Translations under genes and position numbers: made by a program
Assembly (NCBI GenBank): GCA_022566235.1
Contig: JADFJI010000003.1
Coordinates: forward strand, 1 to 13,826
Direction: 5' to 3'
Length of the DNA: 13,826 bases
DNA from: Chloroflexota bacterium
Lineage (GTDB): Bacteria; Chloroflexota; Dehalococcoidia; Plut-88900
In this document: positions 1 to 6,426 of the stretch, piece by piece
Layout: the number at the start of each line of letters is the position of its first letter
How positions within the stretch are numbered: the first letter of the stretch is position 1
The notes under the pieces: model-generated
Databases searched by the model: none
The model's input: the letters and a program-made list of their open reading frames with translations, nothing else
Told to the model about the DNA's origin: nothing

Positions 1-1
1 T

Positions 2-655
2 ACTCCCCTCCGAACCGTTGTCCAGTGTGATTTCGATGACACCATCGTCCTGCAGAACATGAACCGTGTCGTCCTTGAGAGGTTCGCCTGCGGAGACTGG
101 CTATCGATTGAAGACCGCTACGCGCAGGGCTGCATAACCGTCGAGAAGAGCAACCAGCTTCAATGGCTCCTGGTGAAAGGGTCCCGGGAGGAGATCCGGG
201 AAGTGGTGCTGAGTCAAGCCCGGGTGAGGCAAGGCTTTAGTCGCTTCGTGGAGATCTGCCGGGAGCGGGGCGTGCGTCTCGTGGTGGTCAGCAATGGCCT
301 GGATGTTTACATAGAGCCGGTACTGAGCCGTCTGGGCCTGAGCGACCTGGAACTTTACAGCGGCACGGTGGATTTCACCCCTGAGGGTCCAAAGGTCAAG
401 TATATCGATCCTTCAGGCGTGGAAACGGATAAGGGATTTAAGCTGGCCTGTCAGGAGCACCTGCGGGATTCGGCGGACTGTATGGTCTACATCGGTGACG
501 GGACATCCGACGTAGCCCCGGCACTTCGATCCGATCTCGTCCTGGCTCGAAGCACCCTGGCAAGGGAGATGGAGGCTCGGGGACATCCGTTTATACCGTT
601 CGAGACCTTTGACGATGTTGCCAGGGCCTTGACGGAATGGCGGGGGTCTTGCTGA
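2..655 (+). CDS. MtnX-like HAD-family phosphatase (5' end cut by window edge)
   Basis: The frame is open from base 2, so the gene begins left of the window; the first ATG inside (59) is too late because it would drop the nucleophile motif. The 217 visible residues contain the HAD signatures in order: motif I DFDDT at residues 10-14 (nucleophile D10, acid/base D12), motif II VVVSNG near residue 95 (Ser/Asn phosphate contact), a Lys in DKGFK near 144 (motif III), and motif IV YIGDGTSD near 163-170 (metal-binding Asp). The helical cap between motifs I and II and the YIDPSG segment resemble 2-hydroxy-3-keto-5-methylthiopentenyl-1-phosphate phosphatase (MtnX) and related phosphoserine-phosphatase-like HADs. 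The protein is probably cytoplasmic and Mg2+-dependent. No other methionine-salvage gene is visible here, so the substrate is uncertain: HAD phosphatase is firm, MtnX only likely. It converges with the selenoprotein gene. Confidence 0.82.
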   Translation, partial: TPLRTVVQCDFDDTIVLQNMNRVVLERFACGDWLSIEDRYAQGCITVEKSNQLQWLLVKGSREEIREVVLSQARVRQGFSRFVEICRERGVRLVVVSNGLDVYIEPVLSRLGLSDLELYSGTVDFTPEGPKVKYIDPSGVETDKGFKLACQEHLRDSADCMVYIGDGTSDVAPALRSDLVLARSTLAREMEARGHPFIPFETFDDVARALTEWRGSC

Positions 656-809
656 AGCTCTGGAAGCAGGGAAGCCGATAACGCAGTACGCGTGGCCGAG
701 GGGTCGGCGACCTCATCGCTGTGGCCCTGGCAGTACACCAGGAGGTCTGTCAACGGGCGTCCCCTTGAAAAGACGTTGCCTGATTATGGTGGCGGAGACG
801 GAATGAAGT
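656..809. other. Convergent intergenic spacer
   Basis: This 154-base gap lies between the 3' ends of two converging genes. The arms CCTGG and CCAGG near 729-745, flanked by GACCT and AGGTC, could form an irregular hairpin, but no T-run follows on either strand. I see no RNA gene and no convincing terminator. Confidence 0.4.
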
Positions 810-1784
810 TTAGCCTGGGGAGAAATCCTGGATTATGCCGGGCTCCCGGGCTCCCTCCAGCAACCTCAGGGCGGACAATACCACCTGCCGCTGCCTTACG
901 GTGTCCCAGACAGGGCCGATGGTCCTGCCCAGAAAATGGGGCGTGACCAGGGTCCGGGGAGGCTTTAGGTATTGGGCTTCATGCCTGAAGGCACGGATGA
1001 ACACACATACCGTCGATATTCCCGCCTCTTCCAGGACCCTTGCCGTATGTCCCACGGACATGTGGCAGACGGGTCAGGCGGCGACCAGGAGGGCCGCATC
1101 CACCTTCTTAGACCTGATCTCCCGGGCCAGGGCCGGGGCGGCTTCAGCCAGGAGCCGTCGCTGAGAAGTGGCCCCCACAAATGAATAGTTATCCTCGGCC
1201 AGATCTCCGATGAGGCCCTCGACCAGGAGCTCCTTGAGCCTGTCGATGGGAAAAATCACGTTGCAATCGAGCATGGCGCCGCGAATGTCGTAGCCGGGAT
1301 GCCTGACCCGTAGCCGGGCCGGATCTATGTCCCGTGGGATCGTGACGATCTTCGGGGGCCTTCGTAGGAAATCGGCGATTTGGGAGATGGCCTCTTCCTG
1401 AGTGGGGCCATTGGGGCCCAGGGGGTCATCGCCCTCGACGAATAGACCTCCGGTGGAGATAAGGGTCAGCCTTGTTTCTGATAAGGGCCTGGACAATGGG
1501 GCCCAGGGGGCCGAGTCGTACTGGAAGGTCCTGGGGGCCCTGCCATCTTGTTCCTGGGGAGCATAGCCCCGCACCTGCCACTGGTAGACGTACTCTTTGA
1601 CTCCTTGGTAATCACCTGTGTCCAGGGCCTCTCCCAGCTTGGCCAGAAGCCCTCGTAAGATCTCTCCGGATTCCTGGTCGGAGAAGTTTTTGGAAGCCAG
1701 GAACTTGAAAAAGAGATCGTTTCGCCTGCCGTAGCTAAAGGACTTTCTGAACTCATCCAGGGTCTCTGCTGTCGATTCGTTCAT
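810..1784 (-). CDS. GrdB-like selenoprotein with in-frame UGA (glycine/sarcosine/betaine/D-proline reductase B family)
   Basis: Read through the TGA at 1076-1074, this frame encodes 324 residues; ended there it would be 236. The N-terminal part carries features I recognise from short members of the glycine/sarcosine/betaine reductase selenoprotein B family: TLISTGG, then HPGYDIRGAMLDCNVIFPID, then EGLIGDLAEDNYSFVGA. The redox motif follows VDAALLVAA as U237-P-V-C240-H, where many relatives carry CPVCH. After it the frame stays protein-like (SVGHTARVLEEAGI, TLVTPHFLGRTIGP) and ends with the family-typical C-terminus EPGIIQDFSPG. Thus the 88 codons after TGA are conserved coding sequence, and the TGA replaces a redox Cys. 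A SECIS-like hairpin follows at once. The start is ATG at 1784, preceded by AAGGTG. GrdB/PrdB proteins cleave C-N bonds reductively, but the substrate here is unknown. The alternative is a Cys-to-stop mutation (TGC or TGT to TGA), and no Sec machinery lies in the window. Confidence 0.8.
1035..1075 (-). promoter_or_regulatory. Candidate bacterial SECIS hairpin directly downstream of the UGA
   Basis: On the minus strand three stacked helices can form starting inside the TGA. GACCC (1075-1071) pairs with GGGTC (1039-1035); TGCC (1067-1064) pairs with GGCA (1044-1041); ATGTCC (1061-1056) pairs with GGACAT (1052-1047), closing a GTG loop. All 15 pairs are Watson-Crick, separated by small internal loops. 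Eighteen bases separate the TGA from the apical loop, close to the spacing in E. coli fdhF, and the loop contains G and U as SelB-bound loops do. The hairpin lies within the coding sequence, as bacterial SECIS elements must. The folding was done by eye; no energy was computed. Confidence 0.65.
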
Positions 1785-2141
1785 GGTCTCACCTTATCCG
1801 GTGTCGGTGCGGTATCACAAGCCACGGAGCCGGGGCCCAGCTCCGAGGGACTTGGCGACTAGGATAAATGATACAGTAACAGGTGCCGTATCCACCACGC
1901 AATTCCCGGCACCCGGCATCCCCACACTTGAGAGTGTAGGAATCCCCCCGTTATGCCTCATGCGTGGGCCTCTTCTCCAGGGTGGCTCGCTGGCCTGTTT
2001 ATACAGTGTCCAATAGCCAGCCCTCTGTTGACGGGCGAAACAAAGGCCAGGGATGCCCTCCTAGGGAGACATCCCTGGCCCTTGGGCCCTCGTGGGGCCG
2101 ACCTTTTTAGCTGGTGCCGTTTTAGGGCCCGCTAGCTAGCC
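1785..2141. other. Intergenic region of 357 bases upstream of the selenoprotein gene
   Basis: This contains the leader and presumed promoter of the leftward selenoprotein gene and the 3' region of the membrane-protein operon. The leader has a 6-bp hairpin (CGGAGC 1825-1830 with GCTCCG 1840-1845). A short dyad (ACACT, TGAG, AGTGT) lies near 1924-1937. I found no convincing -35/-10 pair. The strong terminator hairpin at 2036-2080 is listed separately. The short rightward open frames across this region show no recognisable protein features. Confidence 0.5.
2036..2080 (-). terminator. Intrinsic terminator of the membrane-protein operon
   Basis: On the minus strand GGCCAGGGATG (2080-2070) and CATCCCTGGCC (2055-2045) form a perfect 11-bp stem. 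Its 14-base loop can pair further internally, and TTTGTTT follows at 2044-2038. The polarity and position, about 60 bases after the stop codon at 2142, fit termination of leftward transcription and insulate the operon from the selenoprotein gene. The other strand lacks a T-run after the stem. Confidence 0.75.
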
Positions 2142-2145
2142 CTAA
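2122..2145 (-). repeat. Inverted repeat overlapping the stop codon of the membrane-protein gene
   Basis: TTAGGGC (2122-2128) and GCCCTAA (2139-2145) are perfect 7-base arms around a 10-base loop that contains part of the palindrome GCTAGCTAGC (2131-2140). The right arm covers the TAG stop at 2144-2142. It may be an mRNA 3'-end stem ahead of the main terminator; its function is unknown. Confidence 0.4.
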
Positions 2146-2876
2146 TCGTTGACGAGGTCGACGATCCTGACGGTCTGGAATCTCAGCACCCTGACGATGG
2201 TTGCCAGCGCCAGGACTATGCTGCTGAGGATCATGGCGATGCCAACGAACTTAAGGGGCGCAAGCCAGAGGCCGATGGCCTTGATCGTCCCCAGGTCGGA
2301 CAGCAGGCCCGAACCTGCGGATGCGGTGTTCAGCTCTGCGGCTATGGAGTGGTTCCAGTAGTCGGCGCTAATCACCGCCAGAATGATGCCTATGACAAAG
2401 CTGGCCATCAGCACCATCATCCCCATCATCATGACCATGGGGAACATCTTGGCGGTCATGGGGGGCTTCAGTTCCATTGTGCCTTTACCTATGGCCTCCT
2501 GGACTCGGCCTCCGCCGGTCTTCAGGTTCCCCAGGATGGTGGCCAGGGCGAAGGTGATGCCACCCATGATCATGCCCAGGCCGAGGAATTTAAAGGTGGG
2601 TAGCCAGGCCTTGGTGGCCTCTATGAATGCCTTCTTATCAGCGATATCGCTGTTGGCTACGGCAGCTTCCCTGACTTCCTTGGAGAAGCTGAAGTAGTCA
2701 GAGGCGGTGTTGGCGACGATAGCGCCGATTATGAGGCTTACCATCACTATCATGAAACCCATGATCAGCCAGGGGGCCCACATTTTGGAGGCCATGGACT
2801 GCATGCCGGTCATGGACTGGGCTTTTTCAGAGGAGACTTCTATGCCCCCCAACTGAACAGCCGTTTGAGTTGCCAT
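2142..2876 (-). CDS. Four-helix membrane protein made of two repeated two-helix units, function unknown
   Basis: This 244-residue protein has four strongly hydrophobic segments at about residues 34-56, 94-116, 145-171 and 204-230. The first and second halves are clearly alike. In each, the first helix ends with an [AS]-[SA]-D-Y-aromatic motif (ASDYF at 58-62, SADYW at 170-174). Each second helix opens with a matching segment (FKFLGLGMI and LKFVGIAMI) and ends near ALATI. Thus the protein is an internal duplication of a unit of roughly 110 residues. Several Met-rich stretches occur in the helices (MVMMMGMMVLM). There is no catalytic motif and no signal peptide. The start at 2876 has AAGGAG six bases upstream and lies 13 bases after the stop of the related upstream gene, so the two are co-transcribed. 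I do not recognise the family; being an inner-membrane protein is the only safe statement. Confidence 0.75.
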   Translation of the reverse strand: MATQTAVQLGGIEVSSEKAQSMTGMQSMASKMWAPWLIMGFMIVMVSLIIGAIVANTASDYFSFSKEVREAAVANSDIADKKAFIEATKAWLPTFKFLGLGMIMGGITFALATILGNLKTGGGRVQEAIGKGTMELKPPMTAKMFPMVMMMGMMVLMASFVIGIILAVISADYWNHSIAAELNTASAGSGLLSDLGTIKAIGLWLAPLKFVGIAMILSSIVLALATIVRVLRFQTVRIVDLVND

Positions 2877-2889
2877 AATTTTCTCCTTC

Positions 2890-3273
2890 CTATTTGGTCC
2901 CCTGACGGGACTCTATGACCCTGGGCAATGTCAACGCCATGGCGCTGGCCCGCTGTTGGATGCGGCCCGGTATGGTGGAGAATATCAGTGCTATACCCAC
3001 CATGAGGGTTGCGAGGCCCAGGAAACCGAAGGGTAAGGTCCAGAGGGGCCACGTGCTTATCACGGACAGATCGTTAAGGATTGTGCTGCCCGACAGTGCC
3101 GAGTCCCGCGTCACCATGTCTAACGCGTAATAGTCAGCCGCAGTGACCGCGATGACTACGCGTATGACCAAGGTGGTAACGACCATCGCCATTCCCATCA
3201 TGGCGAGTAGTGGCCCGGCTTTGGACCTGAAATCGCTGCGCTGAGCCGCCTGCCTTATCTCATCTGCATTCAT
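2890..3273 (-). CDS. Small two-helix membrane protein, single-unit homologue of the downstream gene
   Basis: This 127-residue protein has hydrophobic segments at about residues 22-45 and 77-101. The first ends in AADYY (45-49) and the second starts at FGFLGLATL, matching both halves of the 244-residue protein encoded next to it. It therefore looks like the single-copy form of the same two-helix unit, with a short polar N-terminus and a basic C-terminal tail (GRIQQRAS). The start is well defined: AAGGAGGT lies at 3287-3280, six bases before the ATG, a near-perfect anti-16S match suggesting strong translation. It is the first gene of the two-gene leftward operon and diverges from the CoA-transferase gene at 3424. 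The function is unknown; assembly with its neighbour in the membrane is plausible inference. Confidence 0.75.
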   Translation of the reverse strand: MNADEIRQAAQRSDFRSKAGPLLAMMGMAMVVTTLVIRVVIAVTAADYYALDMVTRDSALSGSTILNDLSVISTWPLWTLPFGFLGLATLMVGIALIFSTIPGRIQQRASAMALTLPRVIESRQGTK

Positions 3274-3385
3274 GCTTTCACCTCCTTTCTCGGCCTGACC
3301 GGCCTCTCACTCACTTATTAGATGTACGGCGGTTTAGCAAGGTTCGTGGCCTCTTTTCCCTTCGAGTCCAGGCCCGACGATTTGC

Positions 3386-3391
3386 TATAAT
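3386..3391 (+). promoter_or_regulatory. Candidate -10 element (TATAAT) for the CoA-transferase gene at 3424
   Basis: A perfect TATAAT hexamer sits 32 bases before the start codon in the divergent spacer, placing a transcription start near 3398 with a short leader. No good TTGACA match lies 16-18 bases upstream; TTCGAG at 3361-3366, spaced 19, is the nearest. It is likely a sigma-70-type promoter with a weak -35. Confidence 0.45.
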
Positions 3392-3423
3392 CCGTTGAGA
3401 TAGCTAACACAGGGAGGGCCGCT

Positions 3424-4632
3424 ATGGGAATGGCGCTAGAAGGGGTGAGGATTATCGATTTGACCCAGTTCGAGGCGGGCACCACCTGCACCCAGGCGCT
3501 GGCGTGGATGGGGGCCGATGTGATCAAGATCGAGGCCCCGGGCCGTGGCGACCCCGGGAGGAAGGTCAGGGACGATGGCTCGGGCTACGATACCTACTAT
3601 TTCATGACCCTCAACGCCAACAAGCGGAGCGTGACCCTGAACCTGAAGACCGAGGAGGGGAAGCTGATCTTCTTCGAGCTGGTGAAAAAGGGGGACGTGG
3701 TGGCCGAGAACATGGGGCCGGGCACACTGGAGCGTCTGGGCCTCGGCTATGATGTCCTGTCCAAGATCAACCCCAGGATCGTGCTGGCCAGGATCAAAGG
3801 CTTCGGGACATACGGACCCTACAGCGGCTACAAAAGCTTCGATATGATAGCTCTCACTACGGGGGGAGCCGTGGCTATGACGGGAGAGCTCGATGGGCCT
3901 CCCCTGCTCCCGGGCATCACCGCCGGGGACATTGGGACCGGCTATCATCTGGCCCTGGGGGTGATGGGAGCCCTGTACCAACGCCAGACAACAGGCAGAG
4001 GCCAGGTGGTGGAGGTATCGATGCAGGATGCGGTGGTCAACTTCAGCCGGGTGACTATGCACGGCTACTACTACGATAAGAAGAGACCCCCTCGCCGGGG
4101 GACGGGCTCCGTGGGCTCGGTGCCTGCGGACCTGTATCGGTGCAAACCCGGTGGCCCGGATGACTACGTGTATATATTCGTCAGTGGGGTCGTAGGCCAG
4201 AGCCTCTGGCCCACCTTCTTGAAGATCATGGGCAGGGAAGACCTGATAGACGACCCCCGCTACTCAACCAACGATGCCCGGATAAAAAACAAGGAGGAGG
4301 TGACCAGGTTCATCGAGGAGTGGACCATGCAGCATACTAAATACCGGGTGATGAAGCTGCTGGCGGATGCCGGAATAACTGCCGGCGCGTGTCTCAACGC
4401 CGAGGATATCCATTCTGATCCCCACCTGCTTGAGAGGGAGATGATAGTGACCGTAGACCATCCTCAGAGGGGTCGGTTCACCTTCCCCGGCAGCCCGATT
4501 AAGCTCTCCGACTCGGCCCTCACGGTCAAACCCTCCCCCCTGCTTGGCCAGCACACGGAGGAGGTGCTGGAAGAGGTCCTTGGCTACGATCGGGAGAGGG
4601 TCGGTCGACTCAGGGATGCGGGAGTGGTCTAG
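3424..4632 (+). CDS. CaiB/BaiF family class III CoA-transferase with catalytic Asp
   Basis: The 402-residue length is usual for class III CoA-transferases (formyl-CoA transferase/CaiB/BaiF; COG1804), which move CoA between acyl-CoA and a carboxylic acid through an aspartyl-CoA thioester. The N-terminal signature runs LEGVRIIDLTQ...GADVIKIEAPGRGDPGR, followed by NANKRSVTLNLK, VVAENMGPGTLERLGLGYD and GFGTYGPYSGYKSFD. The sequence GDIGTG carries Asp169, the same number as the catalytic Asp of Oxalobacter formyl-CoA transferase. TTGRGQVVEVSMQD follows, and the C-terminal part ends with the typical LLGQHTEEVLEEVLGY. ATG at 3424 has GGGAGGG five bases upstream; ATG at 3430 is an alternative. It differs clearly from the five copies downstream, having its own promoter and closer similarity to formyl-CoA transferase. 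The substrates cannot be read from sequence. Confidence 0.9.
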   Translation: MGMALEGVRIIDLTQFEAGTTCTQALAWMGADVIKIEAPGRGDPGRKVRDDGSGYDTYYFMTLNANKRSVTLNLKTEEGKLIFFELVKKGDVVAENMGPGTLERLGLGYDVLSKINPRIVLARIKGFGTYGPYSGYKSFDMIALTTGGAVAMTGELDGPPLLPGITAGDIGTGYHLALGVMGALYQRQTTGRGQVVEVSMQDAVVNFSRVTMHGYYYDKKRPPRRGTGSVGSVPADLYRCKPGGPDDYVYIFVSGVVGQSLWPTFLKIMGREDLIDDPRYSTNDARIKNKEEVTRFIEEWTMQHTKYRVMKLLADAGITAGACLNAEDIHSDPHLLEREMIVTVDHPQRGRFTFPGSPIKLSDSALTVKPSPLLGQHTEEVLEEVLGYDRERVGRLRDAGVV

Positions 4633-4740
4633 CTCTGAGGATAAGAAGGGATTGAGGCGCCTTTCGTGTGATGGACTGGTATCCTTTGGGCAGGAGAGTT
4701 CTGGAGTCGGCCCCGAGCCTTGTGCCCTTGAGGAGGCGTG

Positions 4741-5325
4741 GTGAGGTTTTTTCGCAAAAAAAATGAACCCGTAGACCTGGCAACTCTGATCGCCGAGAAG
4801 GAGACCAGAGAAGGCAAGACCCGGCCCGTCGCCTGGAGGCCCCTTTTTGTCATCGGCAGCATAACGGTGCTCTTCATATTTGTGTTCTCCTGCGGAACAT
4901 TCCTGTTCTTCATCGTCGCACCAGACACTCCGGATGACCGCCCCTTCGTCCCTCAGCCTCAAAATGCGGACGAGTACATATTCAGGGGGATCGACTTCGC
5001 GGACCAGGGGGACCTACAGAGGGCGCTTGCCGATTTCACGGCGGCGGTAGAATTGAAGCCCGGCCTGGATCGGGCCTACTACAATCGGGGGGTCACCTAT
5101 AACAAGCTGAAGCGATACGTGGAGGCTGTCCAGGATTTCAATATCACCCTTGATCTGAGAAAGACACACGAGGGGGCGCTGATAAATCGGGCCTTCGCCT
5201 ACACCCTGTTGGGTCAGGATACCGAGGCCGAGGCAGACGTTATTCGCGCCATAGAGCTGGGGGTAGACGAGGAGGAGCTAAGGGCCAGGATAGAGGGGGC
5301 TAGGCTTTCTCTGGACCTGCCTTGA
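4741..5325 (+). CDS. Membrane-anchored tetratricopeptide-repeat protein
   Basis: About 194 residues. A basic N-terminus (RFFRKK) and a charged stretch precede one hydrophobic helix at about residues 35-60, then a Pro/Asp-rich linker. Three TPR units follow at about 76-176: IFRGIDFADQGDLQRALADF, then YYNRGVTYNKLKRYVEAVQD, then LINRAFAYTLLGQDTEAEAD, each with the small and aromatic positions typical of TPR helix pairs. Topology is probably N-terminus in and TPR domain outside the membrane. TPRs bind other proteins, so this is likely a scaffold or assembly factor; the partner is unknown. Two GTG codons in a row (4738 and 4741) could start it. The second is preferred because AGGAGG (4731-4736) would be only one base from the first. 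It lies 108 bases after the CoA-transferase stop and may be read from the same transcript. Confidence 0.78.
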   Translation: MRFFRKKNEPVDLATLIAEKETREGKTRPVAWRPLFVIGSITVLFIFVFSCGTFLFFIVAPDTPDDRPFVPQPQNADEYIFRGIDFADQGDLQRALADFTAAVELKPGLDRAYYNRGVTYNKLKRYVEAVQDFNITLDLRKTHEGALINRAFAYTLLGQDTEAEADVIRAIELGVDEEELRARIEGARLSLDLP

Positions 5326-5394
5326 CCCGGCGATTATGATGGTGGACATCTCCTCCGGTGTCGGGTCTGCCCCCTTTGGAGAACCGCCTTCCTT

Positions 5395-6216
5395 TCAATC
5401 CCCTTTGGTGACCTCCAGCCATGCCCTGTAGGCCCGGTTCCTGGGGATATCGTGGGCCTGGGAGATGAGTTTAGCGGCCTCCCTGGCCCCTACGCCCCGC
5501 TTTCGCAGCCGGGCCAGCTTCTCCTTCAGGGCCTCATCGGTTAATCCTTCCCTTTCCGACAAGTTCCCCTCGATCACCAGGGTGATCTCTCCCCTGGGCT
5601 CCTGAAAGTACTCCAGGGCGTCGCTGGCGGTGCCGCGAAAGACCTCTTCGTGGAGCTTGGTCAGCTCCCTGCACACGGCCAGGGGCCTCTGGCCGAAGAT
5701 CTGACATATGTCCTGGAGAGTGGCGGTGATTCGGTGAGGCGCCTCGAAGGCGATGATTGTGCGAGGCTCTTGGGCCAAAGAGGTCAGAAGACGGCGTCGC
5801 TCGGCCTTTTTCCTGGGCAGGAACCCTACATAGGTGAACTGGTGGATAGGCAGGCCCGAGACCACCAGGGCGGTCACTACTGCTGAAGGACCGGGGATGG
5901 GGACTACGGGGATGGCGCTCTCTATGGCCGCCGAGATCAGCTCGAATCCCGGGTCGCTAAGGCCGGGCATCCCGGCCTCGGATACCAGGGCCAGGTCCCT
6001 ATCCTTCAGGTGCTCCAGGAGTCGGGGCAGCTTGGCCAGGCTGTTGTGCTCGTGGTAGCTGGTTATAACGGTTTTTAGCTTGAATCTGGTGAGGAGGCGT
6101 CTTGTCTTGCGGGTGTCCTCGGCTGCTATCAACGGCACCTCTCCCAGAATCCTTAGGGCCCTCAGGGAGATGTCCTCCATGTTGCCTATGGGGGTCCCGA
6201 TTACGTAGAGCGTCAC
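5395..6216 (-). CDS. rsmI: 16S rRNA (cytidine(1402)-2'-O)-methyltransferase RsmI
   Basis: This full-length protein of 273 residues is the SAM-dependent enzyme that 2'-O-methylates C1402 in the ribosomal P-site. It belongs to the tetrapyrrole-methylase-like (class III) methyltransferases. Motifs in order are YVIGTPIGNMEDISLRA at the N-terminus, AAEDTRKTRRLL, SYHEHN, ALVSEAGMPGLSDPG, PGPSAVVTAL, GFLPRKKAER, IAFEAPHR, CRELTKLHEEVFRGT and GEITLVIEG. The glycine-rich loop reads SEAGMPG where E. coli has SDAGTPL, a conservative change. A small C-terminal helical domain follows (LARLRKRGVGAREAAKLIS). Translation starts at GTG 6216, with an AAAGGA-type ribosome site just upstream. It converges with the TPR gene and diverges from the CoA-transferase cluster. 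The identification is firm. Confidence 0.96.
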   Translation of the reverse strand: MTLYVIGTPIGNMEDISLRALRILGEVPLIAAEDTRKTRRLLTRFKLKTVITSYHEHNSLAKLPRLLEHLKDRDLALVSEAGMPGLSDPGFELISAAIESAIPVVPIPGPSAVVTALVVSGLPIHQFTYVGFLPRKKAERRRLLTSLAQEPRTIIAFEAPHRITATLQDICQIFGQRPLAVCRELTKLHEEVFRGTASDALEYFQEPRGEITLVIEGNLSEREGLTDEALKEKLARLRKRGVGAREAAKLISQAHDIPRNRAYRAWLEVTKGD

Positions 6217-6269
6217 TCTGTTTCCTTTTACAAAAGCAGTTGAGCGTCTCTCCTATAGTAACATCGACG

Positions 6270-6297
6270 TTGACATGTCCGATATCAGGCCTATACA
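6270..6297 (+). promoter_or_regulatory. Candidate sigma-70-type promoter for the CoA-transferase cluster
   Basis: A perfect TTGACA (6270-6275) is followed after 16 bases by TATACA (6292-6297), in the 210-base spacer between rsmI and the first cluster gene. Transcription would start near 6304, leaving a leader of about 120 bases before GTG 6427. The palindrome GACATGTC (6272-6279) overlaps the -35 and could be an operator half, but this is weak. Confidence 0.45.
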
Positions 6298-6426
6298 TTA
6301 CAGCCGATTGTCGGCCTGCGTTTCTGACCCCGTCTGGTAAGTGACCATGGTGAACTATTTGCTGCAATCCGTCATAACAACCTTCCCTGCCGGGAGCTGT
6401 GCGGTGGTGTCTGGGGAGGAAGGTTA

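Noticed and set aside
59..655. HAD phosphatase starting at ATG 59
   Set aside because: This would remove the nucleophile motif DFDDT, which is encoded in frame at bases 29-43.
810..1061. Separate 83-residue minus-strand gene starting at ATG 1061
   Set aside because: It is in frame with the GrdB-like gene immediately upstream and supplies that family's C-terminus, and its ATG lies inside the SECIS-like hairpin. It is the read-through part of the selenoprotein.
2084..2108. Rightward terminator: GGCCC/GGGCC hairpin followed by TTTTT
   Set aside because: The stem is short, the T-run is separated by four bases, and no rightward gene ends nearby.
2349..2697. His- and Pro-rich rightward open frames opposite the membrane-protein gene
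   Set aside because: They are antisense shadows of Met-rich transmembrane codons. No ribosome site or conserved motif supports them.
3436..4062. Long antisense open frames within the CoA-transferase genes (for example 3436-4062, 7974-8831, 10739-11305)
   Set aside because: Long antisense frames are expected in GC-rich genes with strong codon bias. Their translations are His/Pro/Gly-rich and match no family.
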